This document shows positions 7,425 to 15,000 of a stretch of DNA of 29,319 bases, in pieces. The notes beneath the pieces were generated by a model. The model ran no database searches and was not told the DNA's origin. It saw only the letters and a list, made by a program, of their open reading frames with translations. The position numbers and the translations under genes were made by a program. Source of the stretch: a virus; the IMG/VR virus record IMGVR_UViG_3300034021_000720, positions 1-29,319 of that record; one strand, 5' to 3'. Each line of letters opens with the position of its first letter. The stretch's first letter is position 1.

Positions 7425-9083
7425 ATGCCCGCCATCCGACTCGCCGACATCCCCAACGCAGGCCCGCAAGCCCTCGGACCATCGACCGGCATCCTCGCCC
7501 CGCAAGCCGCACAGCTTGGCCGCGCCGCCATGATCGACCCGAGCGGAATGCGAAACGCCGCGCAGTCGATGCTCACGCAGACCTTGGAACTCGATGCTTT
7601 CTCCCAAGAAGCCCGCGCCATGGGCAAATTCGCCGACTCCATCGGCGGACTGGGCGATGTCGCCATGAAGTGGGGCCAGAAAATGGCGCAAGCCAAAGAC
7701 ACCGCCGACCTCGCCCGCGCCGAGACCCTCATGCGCTCGGCCTTTGAGAAGCAGCAGAACGAGCAGATGAACACGCCGGTGGACAAGTGGCAGGAAAAAT
7801 GGATCGCCAATGTCCAGCAGACTGAAAAAGCCATCGGCGAGATCGGCATCTCCAACAACGCCGCCCAGTCGCTCGCTCCGGCCCTTGAACGCTGGAACAT
7901 GATGGGTGGCCTGCAAATCGAAGGGCAGGCCAACAAGAAACGCATCGAAGGCTACCAGCAGGACATCGAGGCCAACGCCCTAATGAAAATCGCCAATGAC
8001 GATATCGAAGGCGCAATCGGCATCTACAACAAAGCGGTCGCAGACGAAATCATATCGGAACCCCAAGGCAAACTCGCCGTGGCCCGCCTGCAAGACAATT
8101 ACCTCCGCAAGACCAAGGAGGAGCGCAACGCCAACATTGCCAGCACAATTATTCAAAATCCCATAGGCGCAGAGGCAGACTTGGAAAAGGCGCTAGAAAC
8201 AGGTAATTCCGAACTCTTCCCGGAACTCACCGAAAAAGCCGACATCGTCCGCGCCTACAGCAACGCCCGAAGCGAGGCTGGCGTCTACCGAAACAACATC
8301 GAGGATGATTTGGATCAATTGATCCTTTCCGGGGAACTCACCAAACCGGAAGACATCCGCAGATTGGCTGAAGGCATCCTTCCGGAGCGCCGGATTCTTT
8401 CAGCTATCGAAACTCTTTCCAAGACCCCGGAGGAAATTGAAAAGGCTCTCGCCATGCGTCCAACTCTACTCACCATGGTCGAGGCATACGATCCAACGAA
8501 GGATGATAAGGATCGCTCCGAATATCTCAAAATCAAAGACTCCATCCGCCAGCTTCCCGAAGGCGAGCGAGGCGAACTCCTCTCCTCCCTGCGCGATAAG
8601 TGGAACAATCCGAAGGAAGCCACCCCAGTCACCGAAGCCACCTCCCAACTCAAAACCCTTTTCAACAAAGGGCAATTTGGCACATGGACAGAAGCGGACG
8701 GCAAAATGCCAGACTCCGAAGTGCCGAAGTTCCTCGCCGCCGGAAAGAAATTTGCCGGGTTTAAAAACAGCTTGGAAACTTGGGCCAAGGCCAACCCAAA
8801 GGAAGCCGCCGACCAGACCAAGGTCTACGAGAAACTTAACGAAATCCTCGCCGCTGATAAAGAAATTCAAAAAACGAAGGCAGGCGGCTCGTCGTGGTGG
8901 TGGCCGTTTGGATCATCTGCCCCTTCCAAGCCAGCCACCTCGACCGACGATGTTCGCAAAAAAATCGACGCCCCACCGAAAACTTCCAAGGCCGATAGCA
9001 TCAACAAAAAATCCTCCAAGGAGGACATCGTCCAAGCCAATCAAGAAATCGATTTCTCCACTCCGCTTCCCGATTTTTCCTAA
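7425..9083 (+). CDS. Internal virion (DNA ejection) protein, T7 gp15-like by position
   Basis: 552 residues, almost entirely helical in appearance and rich in Lys, Glu and Ala, with no catalytic motif seen. An N-terminal block (PNAGPQALGPSTGILAPQAAQLG) leads to long amphipathic helices. There is a SSWWWPFGSS aromatic patch near residue 488, then a disordered Lys/Ser-rich tail (KPATSTDDVRKKIDAPPK). It begins two bases after the gp14-like stop, and its TAA overlaps the next ATG. Position between gp14-like and gp16-like genes and composition fit the middle component of the ejection channel. Sequence alone would not identify it. Confidence 0.6.
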   Translation: MPAIRLADIPNAGPQALGPSTGILAPQAAQLGRAAMIDPSGMRNAAQSMLTQTLELDAFSQEARAMGKFADSIGGLGDVAMKWGQKMAQAKDTADLARAETLMRSAFEKQQNEQMNTPVDKWQEKWIANVQQTEKAIGEIGISNNAAQSLAPALERWNMMGGLQIEGQANKKRIEGYQQDIEANALMKIANDDIEGAIGIYNKAVADEIISEPQGKLAVARLQDNYLRKTKEERNANIASTIIQNPIGAEADLEKALETGNSELFPELTEKADIVRAYSNARSEAGVYRNNIEDDLDQLILSGELTKPEDIRRLAEGILPERRILSAIETLSKTPEEIEKALAMRPTLLTMVEAYDPTKDDKDRSEYLKIKDSIRQLPEGERGELLSSLRDKWNNPKEATPVTEATSQLKTLFNKGQFGTWTEADGKMPDSEVPKFLAAGKKFAGFKNSLETWAKANPKEAADQTKVYEKLNEILAADKEIQKTKAGGSSWWWPFGSSAPSKPATSTDDVRKKIDAPPKTSKADSINKKSSKEDIVQANQEIDFSTPLPDFS

Positions 9084-12000
9084 TGCTTTCCGTCACGCCC
9101 ACGCCAGTCGAACTTATCGACGACGACACAGCTACTCGATACTACAACGAATTTGATACTCTGGAAGGAGCCGAGCGCGAGTCCCGCGCCGAGGCACTTC
9201 GCCTCTGGGCCGACCAGAAAGATGCCGACCAGAAACGCGAGCAGTTCGACACGCTCAACAAAATCTACACCGACTTCGATGGCTATGTGAACGATGCCGG
9301 GTTGCAGGATTTCGACGAGGACTCCCGCTACCGCACCGCCAACCGGCAGTTCATCGCCTCGCAGTTCGACCAGACTCCAGAGGAGCAGCAGGACATCTAC
9401 TCCTCCTTCCGCGACAAGTGGACCGAGTCGGTGGCTGGGAAAAAAGGAATGTCCGAGAAGGAAACCTTCGGCCTCATCAAGGAAGGCATCGACGCCCGCA
9501 ACGAGGTGGTTCAATCGGTCAACGAAATCCCCGGGGACATTGCCTTGGGGTTGTTCGATAGCATCGGCCAAGGCACGGCGGTCGAGGTGCCGAAACTCGT
9601 CAGCATCTGGAAAGAACGCAACGCCGAGAAACTCAAAAAATTACCAGCGGGCTGGGAGTCCGGGTTACTCCAAGCCGCATCGGATTACGCCACCGAGACC
9701 GAAGGAATGCTTCGGAACTACTCCGAACCGCTCAAGCAAGTTTACGATCACCTAGCAGCGGTGACCGGACGGGACACCGAGCGGGCCGGGGAGACCAATC
9801 CGAAATCCATGCAGGAAATCGAGGGGCTTGCTGACACGCTGGCAACCATGCCGCCCGAGGTTCGCGACCGCGCCTATGCCGCCGTGGTTCTCGGAGCAAA
9901 GCAAGCAGGGCAGGAACCCAAGGAATTTCTGGAGCAATGGGGTGAATCATGGAGTCGGACGCTCAATATGTTCCGATCCGGTTCGATGGTCATGCAGGAG
10001 GATTCCGCTTATTCTGAACTGCAACTTCTCAAGGAAGCACCAAAGGTCTGGAAAGATACCGACACCGGCAAGCTGACCGTCTACCCCGGGTTCGATCAAT
10101 CCAACGCCAAAGAAATCACCCCCGAGGAACGCACCGAACTGACCGCCGAGGCGCAGAAGAAATTCGACCGGCTGCAAGTTTACCGGGAGCTTTTCAACAT
10201 CGCCGACAATCAATTCGACCCGATCAAAAAAATCAACGAGGGAGGATTTGGCGGATTCATGGAGGCGATGGCATACGGATCGCCGCAGGCGCTTGCTTAC
10301 ACCGGCATGGCGCTTGTCCCCGGAGTCGGTCCTTGGATGACAGGCGCGGCAATTTATTCTGAAGAATACAACAAGCTGCGCCTTGATGGAGTCAATCCCG
10401 AGACCGCCCGCTCGATTGCCGCGCCAAGCGCCATCCTGCAATCGGGGTTGGAGCGTGTCGGTGCCAAGATGATTTTCGGCAAGCTCCTGGCGTTTGAAAA
10501 GCTAATGACCAAGATCGGCAACCCGGCGCGAGTCGGTCGTGCCGGGAGTGCAGGTATTCGCTTTGGGACTGCTGTCGTGGGCGAGAACATCGTGGAGGGA
10601 ACACAGGACTTCGTCACACCGGTCGTGCAAGATGTCGCTGCCGCATTGGGCGCGGATGTGCCAGATGTGGATTGGGGGTCAACGCTCGGGCAATGGGGAA
10701 CTTCCCGCCTCGATGTCCTCGCCGCAACGATCCCCGGCATCCTCATCGGAACCGGCGTTGCAACCATGTCCGATGGGAAACGGTTCAACGATTTCAACGA
10801 GCGGCTCGATCTCTACCGGACATTCGGCATGGACGAAGCCGCGATCAAGCGAGTGGAGGACAACCAGACCCCACAAGACCGGCAAGTCGCGTTGCAATCC
10901 GAATACAAAAAACTCACGCCAGACAACATCAAAGCAGGCATCTCCTACATGGAGTCGAAGATGGACGAGGCCAAGTCCATGCAGGAAGACCCGAACCTGC
11001 CGACCATAACCCGGGAGCAGGGAGAAAACGGCAAGCCGGTCTTCGTCGTGCGTGACGAGAAAGGCGCGGTCGCCTACCGCAGCGAGGAGGAGCAGGCGGC
11101 TATGTCGGCAATTACCCAACTTTTCAAAGGGCAACTTCTCAACGAACGCAATGTGGTTGTAGACCTCCGCAACCAATGGCTCGCAGAAGACCCCACCAAT
11201 GTCGCCATCGAGTCCGATGGGATCACCGCGCAGGAAAAACTCGAAAAACTCCAAGCCGCAGGGAATGTCGCGCAGATCGAGGAACTCCACCGCCGCATCG
11301 CCACTTCCCCATACAAGGACACACCCTACGACCAGATCAACATCCTCGGAGAGGCGACCGTCGAAGACCTCGGAGAAATGGTTTTCCGTGGCGTAATCAC
11401 GCTCAACCAAAATAGCCGCCCCGAAGATGCCCGCGAAGAGATTCACCATGTCGCCGTCCGCAAGGCGCTGATGAAAGGCTCGGTCACGCTCGACACCTTG
11501 AAAGGATGGCTCGACGCCACCGAGACCGCCCTGCCCGACAAGTTCCCCGGCCTCGTTCGCGACAACGAAAACGACATTGTCGAGTCCCTTGCGCGTGTCC
11601 AACGCGCCTACGAGGACGGCAAAATCAATGCCGATGAAGAAATGGCGTTGCCTGCATCCTTCGTGGACTACATCAAGCGAATGCTGAAAGCCTTTAAAGA
11701 AGTCCTCCAGCGAGCAGTCGCTTTGCGCGGTGCTTTCAAGCAAGGAATCCTTCCCGGTGATTACGAATCCTTCCTCGCCGAATCCGTGGGACTCAACCAG
11801 CAGACGATGGTGGACACCACCCGGGAGCGAGTCGGCGGCGAACTGGCACAAGGCACCTTCAACTACTCGGTTGGGCAACGAGTTTCGACTGATACCAACC
11901 CATACCCCATGGAGCAGAAGGGCAAGTGGTGGGCTAACGAGGATTTCGCGCAGCGTGGCGGGCAGATCGTGACCATGTCGCCCGACGAATTCCTTTCACA

Positions 12001-15000
12001 GGTCAGACCGCTGGAAGTGGACGAAGCCTCCCGCGACAACATCGACGACCTCAAAAACATGATGCAGAGCGGGCGCAAACTCGACCCGCTGGCCATCTAC
12101 GCCGATGGCAAGGAAGACGGCAGGCACCGCGCCACCGCCGCCAAGGAACTCGGGATGGCTACGATCCCGGTCCTCGACTTCCGGGCAAACAAGCCGGAAC
12201 CCAAAGGCAATGACTTCTCCATCGGTTCCCGCGCCAGCGCAGTTTCGACTGATACTCCCTCCATTCGCGCCAGCAACGCCACGATTACCGGACCTGCAAA
12301 CTACAGCATCGGAGCATTCCACGGCACCCCGCACAAGGTGGACAAATTCAGCACCGAGAAGATCGGCACCGGCGAAGGAGCGCAGGCTTATGGGTGGGGG
12401 CTGTATTTTGCACAAGCAAAAGCGGTTGGAGAAGGATACCGAGATCAACTCGGCGGCATTCGGTTGATGACCGCAGACGGGCAGATGGCAGACAACATTG
12501 TGTCTACGCCGGGGGCGAAAAAAATACTCAAAGAAGCTCGGGCTTTTTGGAAGCAAACAAAATCGCTGGATGGTTTTGTAAAACAATTGGAGTCATCAAA
12601 ATCCCAATCAAAGGTTTGGGCAGCGCAAGGCGATAATGTCGAATCCAACTCGCAATATGTAAAAGATGTAGACGAGGTTTTGTCAGCAATTAAAGACACA
12701 ACCCCAACCCCAACAGGCAACCTCTACAGCGTCGAACTCGATGTTGACGATGCCGACCTGCTCGATTGGGACAAGCCGCTCTCCGACCAAAGTCCAAAGG
12801 TGCATGCAGCATTGCAATCAATCTCCGGCAATTGGTTGTGGCAGGACGCAATTTCTGGGAAAAGTGGGGAGCAGGTTGGCGGGGCATTATACAGCACACT
12901 TCGCGCCACATTTCCCGATGCGGAGTTTTCACGCGATGGCGTTGACGCTTCAAAGAAAGCCTCCGAAGCCCTCCTCGCCGCAGGCATCCCCGGCATCCGC
13001 TACCTCGACGGCGGTAGCCGCTCGGTCAATGCTACAGACGACCGGCTTTTAGAACTTGCCGAGAAAAACAACGGCAACAAGGAAGCCGCTGTCGATGAGT
13101 TCATGCGAAGTGTCTATGACACACCAAAGGCCAAGGAGAAAATGCGAAGCGACCTTCTTCGCAACTTTCCAGAACGCACCTCCAACTATGTCGTCTTCGA
13201 CGAGAACCTCATCAAGATCACCGAGGAGAACGGCAACCGCATCCCCGCATCGGAAGCTCTCGCCGCGCCAGCTACCGGCGCAACCAACTACAGCATTGGG
13301 AAAAAGGACAAAGAAGTTGTCGTTAATCCAGACGAGACAACAGAACCCGGCACCCCTGCTCCAGATACTGGTATTGAAATCCTTGATCCAGATCAAGAAG
13401 GAGAGGATATTCCGTGGGGGCCGACCAATTACTCAATTGGCCCAAGATCATTGCCGGAAGTTTTTCCGACAATAGACAAAAAACTTTTCAACAAGATCAA
13501 GAAGGAGACATCGACAATTGCGGCAATCCACATCGACCGCATGAAGGTCGGTGAGCTTATGGGGATACCATTGCAAGGCGGAATGTTTTACCCGTCCATT
13601 GTTGAGAATTTAAAAGCCGGAGTGGTGTGGGCGTTTAATGCTCCAAATGTGGCAAGGACGGTCGCCCGACGAGCTGCCGCCAATGGTGGATATGTGAAAT
13701 TAGTCCTCATGCAAGAGGGTAATGTTATTGGTAACAAAACATTTACTCATGTATGGTTTGCAAGCCTTGAGCAAAACATTTCAAGCGGAGCGATCACAAA
13801 AGCAACCGCACTTGGAGAACTTAATCGTGTGCGTGAGTTGTTTTCTAATCATTCAGATTCAAAACTTTCAACTGGTCACAAGAAAAAATGGAAGTCTTTA
13901 GAAGAAGCCAAAAACGCGATTATTTCTTTGCCGCAACAAAAACGCGCATCGACATATTTTAAAAAAACGAAGGTCGAAACAAAAGGCGAAGGTGTAAAAA
14001 TCGCCTACCAGCAATTGCTTTCCAAGAAAAACACAAAACTTGGAATGCCAGACCCAATCACTCTGGTTGAGCAAATGGAAGAACCGGCATTCAAAGGAAT
14101 GCCAACCGGGGCGATTGTTGGAATAATAAAAATCGATCCAATTAAAGATAGTGATCCTATTTTAACCGGCCAACAAGCAGGGGTTCCAACACACTTGTCC
14201 TACGACTATGTTTTGAAAGGGAAGCCTGTTGCCAAGATGAAAAAAATCACCGTCTTGGATGAGGCTTTTCCAGAAACAAAAAATCAAATACTGACGCAAC
14301 AGCACACCGATTTCCCTCTTGCGGGTGCAATCAACTACTCCATCGCCTCGCAGCGCGAGATCGACCGAGTAAACGCCGCGCTCGGCGGCATGAACCGAGG
14401 CCCGGACGAGCGGCTCAAAGTCTACGAGAGGGCCAAGCAAAAATTCTCCAAGCTCATGTCTTGGAATTCCGATGAACTCGGAGCGATGGCCGACACCGGC
14501 TCCGACGAGACGCAAATCCGCCGCAACCAATTGCTCCAAGGATTCGGCGAACTCGACGCGATCCTTCAAGTCCTCCCGCCCGAAGTGCGTGGGCGCGTGG
14601 GCGGCTACACCGTCCTCGCCAACATCGCTCCGATGGATGTCTTCAAGGACGGAGTGAAAGTCTCCGAAGCCAAAAACATGGACGGCGCGATCATCAGCGC
14701 ATGGATGAAGGAAGGCCAAAACATCGGCCAAGCAGGCAAGCAGGTCTCGCTGCCACCAGGCTACACGGCCAAGGAAAACCTCGCCAGCAAGCGAGCCGAC
14801 AAAGCCCTCGCCGACTTCTTCCGCGACCGCATCAAGAAGATCGACACCGAACTCGAAAAGGTGCTGGTGCGCGAATACACCGAGGCCATCACCAAGGCCG
14901 TGAAGCAATCCCGCCCGAAGGCCGGTGACAACGGAGTCCGCAAGTCAACCCTTGGAGCCGAGACGCAGAAGTTCGCCGACATGGTTTACCGAGCCACCCT

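Noticed and set aside
10679-11878. Minus-strand ORF of 399 codons inside the giant virion gene, and a 401-codon one at 28049-29254 opposite terL
   Set aside because: Both are shadow frames of GC-rich coding sequence. The + strand products have clear domains, and every supported gene is on the + strand.
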